From positions 1-17,303 of the forward strand of contig JAQGHP010000373.1 of the NCBI GenBank assembly GCA_028288775.1: 17,303 nt of DNA, written 5' to 3'. Source of the stretch: Phycisphaerales bacterium. Its GTDB lineage: Bacteria; Planctomycetota; Phycisphaerae; Tepidisphaerales; Tepidisphaeraceae. The notes under the pieces are model-generated. The model was not told the origin of the DNA, searched no databases, and worked only from the letters and a program-made list of their open reading frames with translations. The position numbers and the translations under genes are program-made. Numbering within the stretch: the first letter of the stretch is position 1; each line of letters opens with the position of its first letter. Below, one piece after another: positions 1 to 8,341 of the stretch.

Positions 1-1
1 C

Positions 2-2029
2 GTTAAGAAGGCGGATGCGACGATCAACATCCAGGGCTATGACGTCCCCTCTGACGGCAATCCCCATACTGCCACCGGCACCGCCACGGGCGTGTTCAAT
101 GAGGGCCTCGCCGGCCTCGACCTCACCGGCACCTCGCACACCAGCCCCGGAACGTACACCGATACGTGGACCTTCACCGACTCGACCGGCAACTACAACA
201 ACGCCAGCGGCACGGTCACCGACACGATCGTCGGCGCTTCGTCCACCACGCTCACCGTGAACGCCGCGTCTGGAACTTACGGCGGCACGACCACGCTCAG
301 CGCAACCCTCATTGCGGCCGGCGGCGGCGCGGTGAGTGGGGAACTCGTCAGCTTCAGTTTCGATAACGGCGTACACGTCATCGGTACCGCGACGACGGAC
401 AGTCTCGGCGTCGCCACGCTTCAGAACGTTAATCTGCGATACTCAACCGCCGGGACGTTGATCGCGGCGGGCTCCTACGCCACCGGCGTTTCCGCCAGCT
501 TCGCCGGCGATTCCAATCACTCCGCCAACTCCGGCGCCGGCTCGCTGACGGTGAATAAGGCGTCGTTCACGTACCAGATCGGTTCCGACAGCCACGTCTA
601 CGGCAGCACCTCCGCTCTGGCCGCGGACCTCGGCACGTCAATCAACACCGGCATCAATGGTGAGACGCTGAACATCGCCTACAGCAGCACCGGCAATTCC
701 ACTGCTGCCACCGTCGGAACGTATGCCATCACCGGGGCGCTCTCCAGCAGCAACAGCGGCCTGCTCTCCAACTACAACGTGACATTGAAGAACGGCACGT
801 TGACCGTGACCAAGGCCGGCACCACAACCGCTCTGGCCGGCCCCCTCACGATCACCTACGGCGGACCGACCATTACATTTTCCGCCAATGTTGCCGCCGT
901 CAGCCCTTCAATCGCGACGGTGAACGAGGGTACCGTTACGTTCACACTCGTGCGGGGTAATACGACGCTGCAAACAATTTCCGGAGTGGCCGTATCGAAC
1001 GGCTCGGCGACCGCCTCGTTCAATCTTGGCGCGAGCTTCACCGCCGGGGGCTACACCGTGACGGCCACCTATCTGCCCAAGACGACAACTCCCCAATTCA
1101 CGGGAAGCGCGCTATCGCAAACGCTGACCATCGCGCCGGCCGCGGCGACAGTGGTTTACGCCGGGCCGACCTTCGTTTCCGCTTCTCGTGGCGCGACCAA
1201 CGTGTCGGTGAAGCTCCAGGCCACCGTGACCGATCCCAGAGGAAACTCACCGAACCACACCGTGGCCGACGCGATGGTGAATTTTTACGACATGAGCAGC
1301 GGCACGCCGGTCCTGCTGGCCGCGAACGTCCCGGTCGTCCTCACCAACGGAAGGGACAGTTCGGTCGGCACCGCCACGGCAACCGTGACGCTCAGCACCG
1401 GCGGATTTGTGGCGCAAGGCCACCTCATCCGCGCGGTCGTCACCGGCTCGTACGCGGGCGCCAACGACCCGCAGCCAGTCGCCGATAAGATGGTGGCCGT
1501 GGCGCAGCAGGCAGCCACTAACACTTTGTTTGGAGCAGGGTCGATCAACTACCTACCCTCGGCGGCGGGCTCGCTGATCGCCCCCAACAGCAATGTGAGC
1601 TATACCTTCGGCGTGAGCTTCGGCCAGAGCGGCACGACCGGCACGAACCCGGTGGGCGACATCGAGATCTTCATCCAGCAGCCCAACGGCGGCCCGACCT
1701 ACGTCATCCGGTCCACCAGCATCTCCTCACTCACGTTTAGCGGAACCCCGAACAAGAAGGGGGTCTACCCGATCGCGACGTTCGTCGCGAACAACGCGAG
1801 TATCTACCAAATCAGCGCAGGCGGCGTCGAGACGCTGGTCGCCAGCCAGCTCTCAATCCAGGTGAGTGTCCAGGACGGCAAAATCGCCCGTGCCGACGAT
1901 TTCCTCGCGTTCACTATTCTGTCCGCGACGAATGCCTTGGAATACTCCAACAACTGGGATCCCAACCACCTAAAAACCCTGCTGCAGGACGTGGGCCTCA
2001 GTAAGACGAATTCCGTTGTGATCAATTGA
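2..2029 (+). CDS. MBG/Ig-like repeat surface or secreted protein, C-terminal part (5' end off window)
   Basis: The frame is open from base 2, with no convincing start inside; an internal GTG at 92 lies in the middle of a repeat, so the gene begins upstream. The visible part is about 675 residues, Thr/Ser/Gly/Ala rich with almost no Cys. It opens with the end of one MBG-like domain (ATINIQGYDVPSDG, then GTYTDTWTFTDSTGNYNNAS). A bacterial Ig-like domain follows (TTLTVNAASGTYGGTTTLSA to about base 560), then a second MBG-like unit (YQIGSDSHVYGSTSALAADL to NGTLTVTKAG) and another Ig-like unit (LTITYGGPTITFSANV). The last 280 residues are less repetitive and end in VVIN. Such modules form extracellular beta-sandwich stalks of adhesins and secreted proteins. 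No C-terminal PEP-CTERM, LPXTG or autotransporter barrel is visible, so the anchoring mode is unknown. Domain class is clear; the biological role is not. Confidence 0.85.
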   Translation, partial: VKKADATINIQGYDVPSDGNPHTATGTATGVFNEGLAGLDLTGTSHTSPGTYTDTWTFTDSTGNYNNASGTVTDTIVGASSTTLTVNAASGTYGGTTTLSATLIAAGGGAVSGELVSFSFDNGVHVIGTATTDSLGVATLQNVNLRYSTAGTLIAAGSYATGVSASFAGDSNHSANSGAGSLTVNKASFTYQIGSDSHVYGSTSALAADLGTSINTGINGETLNIAYSSTGNSTAATVGTYAITGALSSSNSGLLSNYNVTLKNGTLTVTKAGTTTALAGPLTITYGGPTITFSANVAAVSPSIATVNEGTVTFTLVRGNTTLQTISGVAVSNGSATASFNLGASFTAGGYTVTATYLPKTTTPQFTGSALSQTLTIAPAAATVVYAGPTFVSASRGATNVSVKLQATVTDPRGNSPNHTVADAMVNFYDMSSGTPVLLAANVPVVLTNGRDSSVGTATATVTLSTGGFVAQGHLIRAVVTGSYAGANDPQPVADKMVAVAQQAATNTLFGAGSINYLPSAAGSLIAPNSNVSYTFGVSFGQSGTTGTNPVGDIEIFIQQPNGGPTYVIRSTSISSLTFSGTPNKKGVYPIATFVANNASIYQISAGGVETLVASQLSIQVSVQDGKIARADDFLAFTILSATNALEYSNNWDPNHLKTLLQDVGLSKTNSVVIN

Positions 2030-2450
2030 GACACGTCCCGATGCGCGTCCCCGACGAGCAGGCGCCGGCGTAGCGCGCCTCTACTTCGCAAACACTGGGT
2101 AGGAATCACGGGCGATAGGAACAGTGGGAGGGAAGACTCTACTGACCGTTGCGCAAAGATTTTCATCCAAGACGGGTTCAAGGGGCACGTTTCACGTTTG
2201 ATGAAGCAATTGGGAGCAGTTTCACTTGGCGGTTCATCGCCTGCGGCAAAGGTCGTGGCTCGTCCAACTGTTCTTCAATCAAGCGGAATTGGGGTTGTTA
2301 CTATCCATATTTAGGTGAATATCTTTGCGCGACGGCCGATAATTCTCGCGCCGACTCAGCAATATAAGTTGTTGTGTTGTATATCCGGCAAACAGATGAG
2401 GACGCGCGAACTAACTGGGAAGCGTATTATGAAGTAGGTGGGGAAAGTTG
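2030..2450. other. Intergenic stretch without a recognisable gene
   Basis: This is the first part of a 784-base gap between the repeat protein and gnd. An open frame at 2149-2367 (+) would encode 72 residues, but it has no recognisable domain, an unremarkable composition and no clear ribosome binding site. A weak 6-bp inverted repeat with a 9-base loop (2060-2065 with 2075-2080) lies 30 bases after the repeat-protein stop. It has no T tract, so it is at best a poor terminator. The stretch looks less GC-rich than the flanking genes. I see no RNA gene. Confidence 0.5.
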
Positions 2451-2540
2451 ATATCGTCGAAGACCGAAGAACCGCCTGAAGGCACCTTGGAAGAAGTCGA
2501 GCGCCGCCAGATCCTGAAGGTCCTTGACCGCGTTCGCTGA
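2451..2540 (+). pseudogene. Remnant of the C-terminal HTH of a sigma-54-dependent (FhlA/NtrC-type) activator
   Basis: In frame 2451-2540 the translation contains PEGTLEEVERRQILKVLDRV followed by R, a stop (TGA 2538-2540) and then KIGG. The pattern TLEEVERxxILxVLxxTxWRIGG is the start of the Fis-like DNA-binding helix bundle at the end of FhlA/NtrC-family activators, where a Trp usually stands at the stop position. No AAA+ domain precedes it, because the frame is closed by a stop at 2430-2432, and the rest of the HTH is missing. This is therefore about 30 codons of a dead gene. The call rests on a short motif remembered from the family. Confidence 0.45.
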
Positions 2541-2737
2541 AAGATCGGGGGCATCGACACTATCGTCCGCCGACGCGGCCATGGTATCCCAGCAAGACCA
2601 ATGCTTCCTTCGCCGACATGCTGGCCACGCTGCGTTGCCAGAGCGTCAAGCAAGAGGTTTTGTCGATGCACCTGCATGGCCAGGGAAGCAGAAACGTTGT
2701 GAAAGCCCTGATTCACGTGGTCAGTCAGGCTGCATAA
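2528..2737 (+). pseudogene. Probable transposase C-terminal remnant
   Basis: The frame from 2528 to the TAA at 2735-2737 reads about 69 residues, including RPPTRPWYPSKTNASFADML, then ATLR and an ending VVSQAA. A block of the form WYxKxxPTFxDALAxVR about 50 residues before the stop, with a C-terminus rich in Leu, Ser and Ala, is seen at the end of several DDE-type transposases. The frame has no plausible start and follows directly on a dead sigma-54 activator fragment, so it looks like the scar of an old insertion. No terminal inverted repeats or target duplication could be identified. It could instead be another dead family. Confidence 0.33.
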
Positions 2738-2760
2738 GTGCGAAAGTCGAACTAAGACAT

Positions 2761-2805
2761 GGCTTCAAAATCCATCGAAGCCGCTCCTACATAACATTTA
2801 AGGAG
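2761..2805 (+). promoter_or_regulatory. gnd leader: small inverted repeat and strong ribosome binding site
   Basis: GGCTTC (2761-2766) is repeated inverted as GAAGCC (2777-2782) with a 10-base spacer, which could be a weak hairpin or an operator half-site pair. AAGGAG at 2800-2805 lies 8 bases before the ATG at 2814, a near-perfect Shine-Dalgarno match that fixes the gnd start. No clear -35/-10 pair was found, so the promoter is unplaced. Confidence 0.45.
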
Positions 2806-2813
2806 TACCAGCA

Positions 2814-3839
2814 ATGCAAATCGGAATGATCGGCCTCGGCCGGATGGGCGCGAACATGGTCAGGCGGCTTCTTAAGGGAGGCCACCAGTGTGTGGTTTAT
2901 GACAGGTCGCCGGATGCGGTGAAAGAAATGGCCGGAGCCGGCGCGGCCGGCACGGCATCGCTCGCCGCGTTCGTGAAGGGCCTGGCCAAGCCGCGCACGG
3001 TCTGGCTGATGGTGCCGGCGGCGGTCGTGGACGCCACCATTCACGATCTGCTCGACCACTTGGAGAGTGGCGACGTCATCATTGATGGAGGAAACTCCTA
3101 TTACGTCGACGACATCCGCCGGGCCAAGGCGCTTTCGCCAAAGCAGATCCACTACGTCGACGTTGGAACCAGCGGCGGCGTCTGGGGCGCCGAGCGCGGG
3201 TATTGCCTGATGATCGGGGGCGAGACGCCGATCGTCCAACACCTCGATCCGATCTTCGCGACGCTCGCGCCGGGCGTCGGCGACATTCCCCGAACTCCCG
3301 GGCGCGAAAAGGTCGGCGGCACCAGCGAGCAGGGATATCTGCACTGCGGGCCGAACGGCGCGGGCCACTTCGTCAAGATGGTGCACAACGGCATCGAGTA
3401 CGGCCTAATGGCGGCCTACGCCGAGGGATTCGGCATTCTGCGGGAGGCCAACATCGGCAAGCGCGAGCAGGAGAGCGACGCCGAGACCACGCCTTTACGC
3501 GAGCCCGAGCGCTACCACTACGACTTCAATCTCGGCGACATCGCCGAGGTCTGGCGTCGCGGCAGCGTCGTCGCGTCGTGGCTCCTGGACCTCACGGCCG
3601 CGTCGTTGATCGAGGATGCGGAACTTTCCCAATTCGCCGGCCGCGTCTCCGATTCCGGGGAAGGCAGGTGGACGATCGCCGCCGCGATTGATGAGGCGGT
3701 GCCGGCGCCGGTGCTCACGGCGGCCTTGTACCAGCGCTTCACCTCGCGTGGCGAAGCGGATTTCCAGGACAAGCTTCTGTCGGCGATGCGCTTCCAGTTC
3801 GGCGGGCACAAGGAGAAGCCGTCCGCCAGAAAAGCGTGA
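2814..3839 (+). CDS. gnd: 6-phosphogluconate dehydrogenase, decarboxylating, short GntZ/YqeC type
   Basis: This cytosolic enzyme converts 6-phosphogluconate to ribulose-5-phosphate and CO2 with reduction of NAD(P). The 341 residues match the short subfamily rather than the roughly 470-residue long form. The N-terminal Rossmann loop is GLGRMG (7-12). The second strand ends in YDRS with Asp30 where NADP-specific enzymes carry NRT, which suggests NAD+ preference (inference). DGGNS (91-95) and GTSGG (118-122) are substrate-loop motifs. KMVHNGIEY (188-196) supplies the expected catalytic Lys188 and Glu195 with His191 and Asn192. The C-terminal helical domain includes FNLGDIAEVWRRGSVVASWL and SGEGRW. 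The ATG at 2814 is set by AAGGAG 8 bases upstream. The gene stands alone and ends 42 bases before the convergent phosphatase gene. Nothing suggests damage. Confidence 0.95.
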   Translation: MQIGMIGLGRMGANMVRRLLKGGHQCVVYDRSPDAVKEMAGAGAAGTASLAAFVKGLAKPRTVWLMVPAAVVDATIHDLLDHLESGDVIIDGGNSYYVDDIRRAKALSPKQIHYVDVGTSGGVWGAERGYCLMIGGETPIVQHLDPIFATLAPGVGDIPRTPGREKVGGTSEQGYLHCGPNGAGHFVKMVHNGIEYGLMAAYAEGFGILREANIGKREQESDAETTPLREPERYHYDFNLGDIAEVWRRGSVVASWLLDLTAASLIEDAELSQFAGRVSDSGEGRWTIAAAIDEAVPAPVLTAALYQRFTSRGEADFQDKLLSAMRFQFGGHKEKPSARKA

Positions 3840-3881
3840 TCCGGAAATTCACGATTCCATGGGCCTATAGCGAAGGCACTT

Positions 3882-5219
3882 CTAGATGACATTGAGCGCC
3901 ACAAGGGTCTGATCGTCTGTCGCGCGCCGCCCGTTTTCGTGAGCGGTGACCGCCTGACGCATGGTCTGGACGATCTCGTGAGAAGCGCCAGAGCATCGGC
4001 GTACCACGGCCTCAATACCGTCGATGCCGAACATCGCGCCGCTCTGGTCGCGCGCCTCCAGAATGCCGTCCGTGTAAAACAGAAGGGTGTCGCCGCGGTC
4101 CAGATCGATGCTCGCCTCTTGAAACGTCTGTTGCGTGTCGATCCCCAGCGGATAGCCGCTTACGGAATTGATGCACCTTGCCGCTCGCGACATCGCCCCC
4201 TTCAGCAGGGGCGGCGGGTGGCCGGCACAGGCGAATGTGAGCCGGCGCGACGACGGCTCATAAACCCCAACGAACGCCGTTACAAACGAGCTGTCAATCG
4301 GCCTGCGGCACAGGTGTTCGTTGAGATGTTGCATTAGCGCCGCGGGACTGGTGACCCCTGGCGGATGAGAGTGAAGGAGCGCTTGCACGATCGCGATGAC
4401 GACGGCGGCGGACGGGCCATGGCCGGACGCATCACCAATGAAAAGCGCCCACCGTTCTCGCTCATCGGATGGCGCGGCCCTAAGCGGGATGAAGTCATAG
4501 AGATCGCCGCCGGCTTCCCCGAACGTCTCATAGCTGGCCGCGATCTGGAGCCCCGGAATCTGAGGCAGGGGGTCGGGCAGCAATTCGCGTTGAATCTGCC
4601 CGACCCGCCGAACTTCTCTGTCAATCAGCACGTGGGCATCGGCCACTTCTTCCATCAACATTTGACTTTCCAGGAGGGAACTGATCAGCGCAACCCTCAA
4701 GGCGGACTCCTCGAGATCAGAGGCGGTGAAAAAGGAGGGATTCTGCCGCAGCAGAATCACCCAGGACATCGGAAGATGGTTGCCCGCCAATGGCACCGCC
4801 ACGACCGAGTCGTACCTGCTGAGTGAATCGTGGAAGAACGGGTCGGCACTCCAATCGACGCCCTGAAGAATCTGCGGCTCGTGCGTCTTAATGATCTTTG
4901 CAATCACGCCGCCTTGATGTATCGGCAGGTCGCCCTGCGCCCAGGGGTCCGCCCCCTCAAGCGGGCCTGCGTCCCCCGCCTGAAGCTCAATCACTCGATA
5001 CTCCCCTTCGGGAAGTCCGCGCGTTGAAAGCATGAGCGAAGCCGTCGGCCCGTGCATGTCCGCCAGGCCCTGGCGAATGGTCCGAAGCGTTTGCGATGGG
5101 GTGCGGCTTTGCTGCAACTCGCGAGTCAATCTCGTCAAGCCGGCAATTCGCGCGTTTGTCGATGGTTCGTCAGGGCTCATGTTCGGTCCGTCGGTGACGA
5201 TGCGCGAAGCAACACGCAT
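3882..5219 (-). CDS. GAF domain plus SpoIIE/RsbU-type PP2C serine phosphatase
   Basis: The 445-residue protein has a GAF-like sensor at about residues 40-185, a short helical linker (about 185-215, ending in QIQRELLP) and a SpoIIE-class PP2C phosphatase domain to the end. Phosphatase motifs are FGEAGGDLYD (233-242) with the metal-binding Asp239, GDASGHG (262-268), TAFVGVY (314-320), AGHPPPLL (332-339) and FYTDGILEA (381-389). The family usually dephosphorylates an anti-sigma-factor antagonist in a partner-switching pathway; no such partner gene is in the window, so the target is unknown. No membrane segment is visible, so it should be cytoplasmic. The ATG at 5219 is preceded by GGGGTAA, a modest ribosome binding site. 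A second in-frame ATG (MSPDEP, residue 14) could be the true start. Its 3' end converges on gnd. Confidence 0.93.
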   Translation of the reverse strand: MRVASRIVTDGPNMSPDEPSTNARIAGLTRLTRELQQSRTPSQTLRTIRQGLADMHGPTASLMLSTRGLPEGEYRVIELQAGDAGPLEGADPWAQGDLPIHQGGVIAKIIKTHEPQILQGVDWSADPFFHDSLSRYDSVVAVPLAGNHLPMSWVILLRQNPSFFTASDLEESALRVALISSLLESQMLMEEVADAHVLIDREVRRVGQIQRELLPDPLPQIPGLQIAASYETFGEAGGDLYDFIPLRAAPSDERERWALFIGDASGHGPSAAVVIAIVQALLHSHPPGVTSPAALMQHLNEHLCRRPIDSSFVTAFVGVYEPSSRRLTFACAGHPPPLLKGAMSRAARCINSVSGYPLGIDTQQTFQEASIDLDRGDTLLFYTDGILEARDQSGAMFGIDGIEAVVRRCSGASHEIVQTMRQAVTAHENGRRATDDQTLVALNVI

Positions 5220-5696
5220 TCACTTACCCCAGTTAAGTCGCTCATTTCACGCCAGTCCACTGCCGAGTGGCTGGAATCCATCGCCGTCAACCCTGGTGCC
5301 GGCCGGGCCCAACGGGAGCCGCGTCGGATAGGGACTCGCGCTATATTCGCCACCGCGATTCAGTCATTCCCGCGCCCGACTTGATCGCGTGACCCGAAAC
5401 CTGAATAGGCAATACGCCAATCGGGCCGCACAGTTGGGCTTCACAACGTTCCTTCGGATTGTATTGGGATCAGGGATCTTGGAAAAACCTCAGTCGCGTC
5501 CGCCGAGAGCCGCGTTTTTTGATGGCATCACCCGGTTGAGTCGCGGGTTTCAAGGGTCCCGTCAGCGCAACTGCTGTTGTATAATTGCGGACGTACTCTT
5601 GAGTTTCCCCGGCATCACAACCGTGCGTAGCAAGTTGCCTCCAATTGAGTAGAGCCGCCGACCAAACACGTTTGCCCACTGGCGACAGAATTCGAT
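5220..5696. other. Divergent intergenic region between the phosphatase and the efflux operon
   Basis: These 477 bases separate two divergent transcription units and should hold both promoters. No open frame here resembles a known protein. A TTTTTT run at about 5515-5520 follows a GC-rich stretch, but no convincing stem is formed. The clearest signal is TATAAT at 5580-5585, described separately. I could not place a promoter for the leftward phosphatase gene. Confidence 0.55.
5566..5589 (+). promoter_or_regulatory. Candidate efflux-operon promoter -10 box inside an imperfect palindrome
   Basis: TATAAT at 5580-5585 is an exact -10 consensus, about 111 bases before the first efflux gene. No good -35 hexamer lies 16-18 bases upstream. 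An imperfect inverted repeat, CGCAACT (5566-5572) with AATTGCG (5583-5589), 6 of 7 pairs and a 10-base spacer, overlaps the -10 box. That is the usual geometry of a TetR- or MarR-type operator. No regulator gene lies beside it, so repression is inference. Confidence 0.4.
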
Positions 5697-6794
5697 ATGA
5701 CGAGATCAACAGAAAACGTAAGTCCGGCCGAGCCGCAAGTTCAAGAGGTGGTCGCTGCCCCGAAAGGCCGGCGGCCCTGGGTGGTGCTTGTCGCATTAAT
5801 TCTCCTGGTCGCCATTGCCGTGGCGACGATTCTGCTCATTACGAGCGGCGGCGCGTCGCAATCCACCAACGACGCGTATGTCGAAGGCCGGGTTGTGCGA
5901 ATCAGCCCGAAGGTTTCCGGGCAGGTGCTGTCTTTGCATGTTGATGACAATACCTCGGTGAATTCCGGGGATGTGCTGCTGGAAATCGACCCGGTGGATT
6001 ACCAGGCCAAGCTGGACCAGGCCGTGGCTGCCGTCGCGGCAAATGAAAGTGCCGTCGATCAGGCGAAAGCGGCTATCTTTCGTGCCGAAGCCGCTGTGGG
6101 CGAAGCAAAGGCCGCGGCGCGGTCGGCGGAGACGGAAGCCCGCCGGCGCGCGTCCGATCATCGCCGATACGCGGCTATGGGCACCGACGCGGTTTCCGAG
6201 CAGCAACTGGAGACCGCCAAGGCCGCCGCCGATTCCGCCGACGACCAGCGCGAGGCCGCAGTCAAAAAGCTCGACGCCGCCGCCGCGGAGCTCAACGTCG
6301 CCCGCACCAACGTCGGCACCGCACAGGCCCAAGTCGCGGCGGCAAAGGCCCAGCTTCGATTCGCCCAGCTCCAATTGCTCTACACAAAAGTAGTCGCAAC
6401 CGAATCCGGCCACGTCACCAACAAGAACGTCGAACAGGGCGCGTTCGTGTCAACCGGCCAGCCGCTGCTGGCGATCGTTCCGGAGGACAAATGGGTCATC
6501 GCGAATTTCAAGGAAGTCCAGTTGGAGCGCATTCGCGTGGGCCAGCCCGTTATGGTCCGCGTCGACTCATTCCCGGACAGGAAGCTGCGCGCACACGTTC
6601 AAAGCCTGCAAGCCGGCACCGGCTCGCGGTTCGAATTGCTTCCACCGGAAAACGCGACCGGAAATTGGGTCAAGGTCGTACAGCGCCTTCCGATAAAAAT
6701 CGTTTTCGAGCCCGGCCAGCCGGAGCTTCCACGGCTCGCGCAAGGGATGTCCGTCGAAGTGACCGTTGATACCAGCAATTCGGAGGCCCGATGA
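5697..6794 (+). CDS. EmrA/HlyD-family membrane fusion protein (efflux pump periplasmic adaptor)
   Basis: The 365-residue protein is the periplasmic adaptor linking the inner-membrane transporter (third gene) to the outer-membrane channel (second gene). After a short cytoplasmic tail ending KGRRPW there is one membrane anchor (about 28-48, VVLVALILLVAIAVATILL). Next comes TNDAYVEGRVVRISPKVSGQ, the typical EmrA start of the split lipoyl/barrel-sandwich domain. Residues about 105-225 form a long Ala/Glu/Lys-rich coiled-coil hairpin. The second lipoyl half follows (ATESGHVTNKNVEQGAFVST, about 235-255), then a beta-barrel region with GQPVMVRVDSFP. The ATG at 5697 has only a weak upstream purine run. 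The TGA overlaps the next ATG (ATGA, 6791-6794), indicating translational coupling. Length and order match the family; the exported substrate cannot be read from the sequence. Confidence 0.92.
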   Translation: MTRSTENVSPAEPQVQEVVAAPKGRRPWVVLVALILLVAIAVATILLITSGGASQSTNDAYVEGRVVRISPKVSGQVLSLHVDDNTSVNSGDVLLEIDPVDYQAKLDQAVAAVAANESAVDQAKAAIFRAEAAVGEAKAAARSAETEARRRASDHRRYAAMGTDAVSEQQLETAKAAADSADDQREAAVKKLDAAAAELNVARTNVGTAQAQVAAAKAQLRFAQLQLLYTKVVATESGHVTNKNVEQGAFVSTGQPLLAIVPEDKWVIANFKEVQLERIRVGQPVMVRVDSFPDRKLRAHVQSLQAGTGSRFELLPPENATGNWVKVVQRLPIKIVFEPGQPELPRLAQGMSVEVTVDTSNSEAR

Positions 6795-8341
6795 TACGGA
6801 GCGCCATCCGCCCACCCACGGTGTCCATCGCGGTCACCGCGCTGCTGACGGGCGGCTGCGCCGTCGGTCCGAACTATCGCCCGCCGCGCACGGAGACGCC
6901 CCCGGGATATGGCGATGCCGGTCGGCCGCCGAAAGACCACCGGGGGACAACGCAAGCCTCTGTCATCAATCAAAATGACCCGCCATGGATCGATTGGTGG
7001 ACGCGATTCGGCGATACCGAGCTTAATTCGCTAATAATGCGCGCGGTTGCCGCAAATCATGAATTGAGGATCGCGGCTGCGCGCGTCCAGGAAGCGCGCG
7101 CGGTGCGACGCATCGCCGAGTCAAGGCTTTATCCGACGGTGGACGTCTCCGCGGGCTTCGCCAAGACTGAGGGCAGCGCCGCCGGGTTCGGTTTTCCTTA
7201 CGGCCTGCCGGGGATGGAAAGCAACTTGTACCAGATCGGTTTCGACGCTTCCTACGAGGTGGATCTTTTCGGCGGCGTGCGACGGTCGATCGAAGCCGCG
7301 GGCGCCTTCGCCGACGCTTCGGAAAATGATCGGCGCGCCGTTCAAGTGACGCTGCTGGGGGAAGTGGCCCGCAACTACATTGGCTTGCGTGCATTACAGC
7401 TCCGGCTTGCTATCGCCCGATCAAACCTCGACGACCAGCGAAGGACCCTTGACATCGTCCGGCGACGTTTGAAGAACGGATTGACCACCAACTTCGATCT
7501 CGTGCGGGCCAACGCCCAGGTGGCGGCAACCGAATCGGCAATTCCGCCCCTGGAGGCAGGCATACGGCAGACCATCCACGGAATCTCCGTGCTGTTGGGC
7601 AGGCAGCCGGTGGCATTGACGGATGAACTTTCCGCGGATGGGCCGATCCCGCCGGTGCCCCCGACGGTTCCCGTCGGATTGCCTTCTGAGCTGCTTCGAC
7701 GCCGGCCGGACATTCTGCGGGCCGAGCGCGTATTGGCCGCGGTAACGGCCGAGCAAGGCGTCGCCACCGCCGACCTTTTTCCGCACCTGGTGCTCGGAGG
7801 CACGGCCGGCGTGCAGAGCCGGCACGCGGACGAACTGTTCAACCAGCACAATCCCAGCAGCGGCTTCTACGTCGCCGGCCCCCTCGCGAGCTGGACGATT
7901 TTTGATGGCGGCAGACGCCTGGCGAATATCGACCGCTCCAAGGCTCAAGTCGCGGCGGCAATCGCCGCATACGAGTCGGCGGTGTTGGCCGGGCTGCGCG
8001 ACGTCGAAAATGCGTTGGTCGCCTATTCACACGATCAATTGAGACGCGACACGCTCGCGACGCTCGTTTCTGAGAACAAAGAGGCCGTGAGGATCGCCCA
8101 GGCTGAATACTCAAATGGATTGGTCACCCTGCTCGACGTGCTGGAAGTTCAACGGAATCTCTACACGGCCCAGGACGCGCAGGCGCAGGCCGATCAGGCG
8201 GTGTCGTCGGACTTGGTGGCCCTGTATAAAGCGCTGGGCGGCGGATGGGAAACGCCGCCGGCCGCGCCGACGACACAGCCTTTGAAGACGTTGCCGGCGC
8301 AAGCCGACGTCGCGATCAAACATTCGGGAGAAACGCCATGA
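6791..8341 (+). CDS. NodT-type outer-membrane efflux lipoprotein (TolC/OprM family)
   Basis: The 516-residue protein would form the trimeric outer-membrane channel of the pump. A lipoprotein signal peptide is clear: a basic start, a hydrophobic stretch and the lipobox LTGGC with Cys23 as the likely acylated residue, followed by AVGPNYRPP, a standard opening of the NodT group. Two OEP repeats follow. The first contains ANHELRIAAARVQEARAVRR and ends near LLGRQP. Next is the family signature LPSELLRRRPDILRAE, and the second repeat contains EYSNGLVTLLDVLEVQRNLY. The start ATG overlaps the preceding TGA, and its own TGA overlaps the next ATG (8338-8341). An OprM/NodT-type rather than TolC-type channel paired with an EmrAB-like pump is common in three-gene operons of this kind. 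Confidence 0.94.
   Translation: MIRSAIRPPTVSIAVTALLTGGCAVGPNYRPPRTETPPGYGDAGRPPKDHRGTTQASVINQNDPPWIDWWTRFGDTELNSLIMRAVAANHELRIAAARVQEARAVRRIAESRLYPTVDVSAGFAKTEGSAAGFGFPYGLPGMESNLYQIGFDASYEVDLFGGVRRSIEAAGAFADASENDRRAVQVTLLGEVARNYIGLRALQLRLAIARSNLDDQRRTLDIVRRRLKNGLTTNFDLVRANAQVAATESAIPPLEAGIRQTIHGISVLLGRQPVALTDELSADGPIPPVPPTVPVGLPSELLRRRPDILRAERVLAAVTAEQGVATADLFPHLVLGGTAGVQSRHADELFNQHNPSSGFYVAGPLASWTIFDGGRRLANIDRSKAQVAAAIAAYESAVLAGLRDVENALVAYSHDQLRRDTLATLVSENKEAVRIAQAEYSNGLVTLLDVLEVQRNLYTAQDAQAQADQAVSSDLVALYKALGGGWETPPAAPTTQPLKTLPAQADVAIKHSGETP

Noticed and set aside
2060..2080. Possible terminator after the repeat protein
   Set aside because: Only six stem pairs with a nine-base loop and no T tract; too weak to call.
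2149..2367. 72-residue plus-strand frame in the gap before gnd
   Set aside because: No domain, no good ribosome site, and it lies in a debris region; described only as part of the intergenic stretch.
5389..5652. 87-residue plus-strand frame in the divergent intergenic region
   Set aside because: It spans the likely efflux promoter, has no ribosome site and resembles nothing known.
8245..8337. Longer N-terminus for the DHA2 transporter from an upstream GTG
   Set aside because: It would overlap the previous gene by about 97 bases, and the ATG at 8338 has both a ribosome site and the ATGA coupling seen at the other operon junction.
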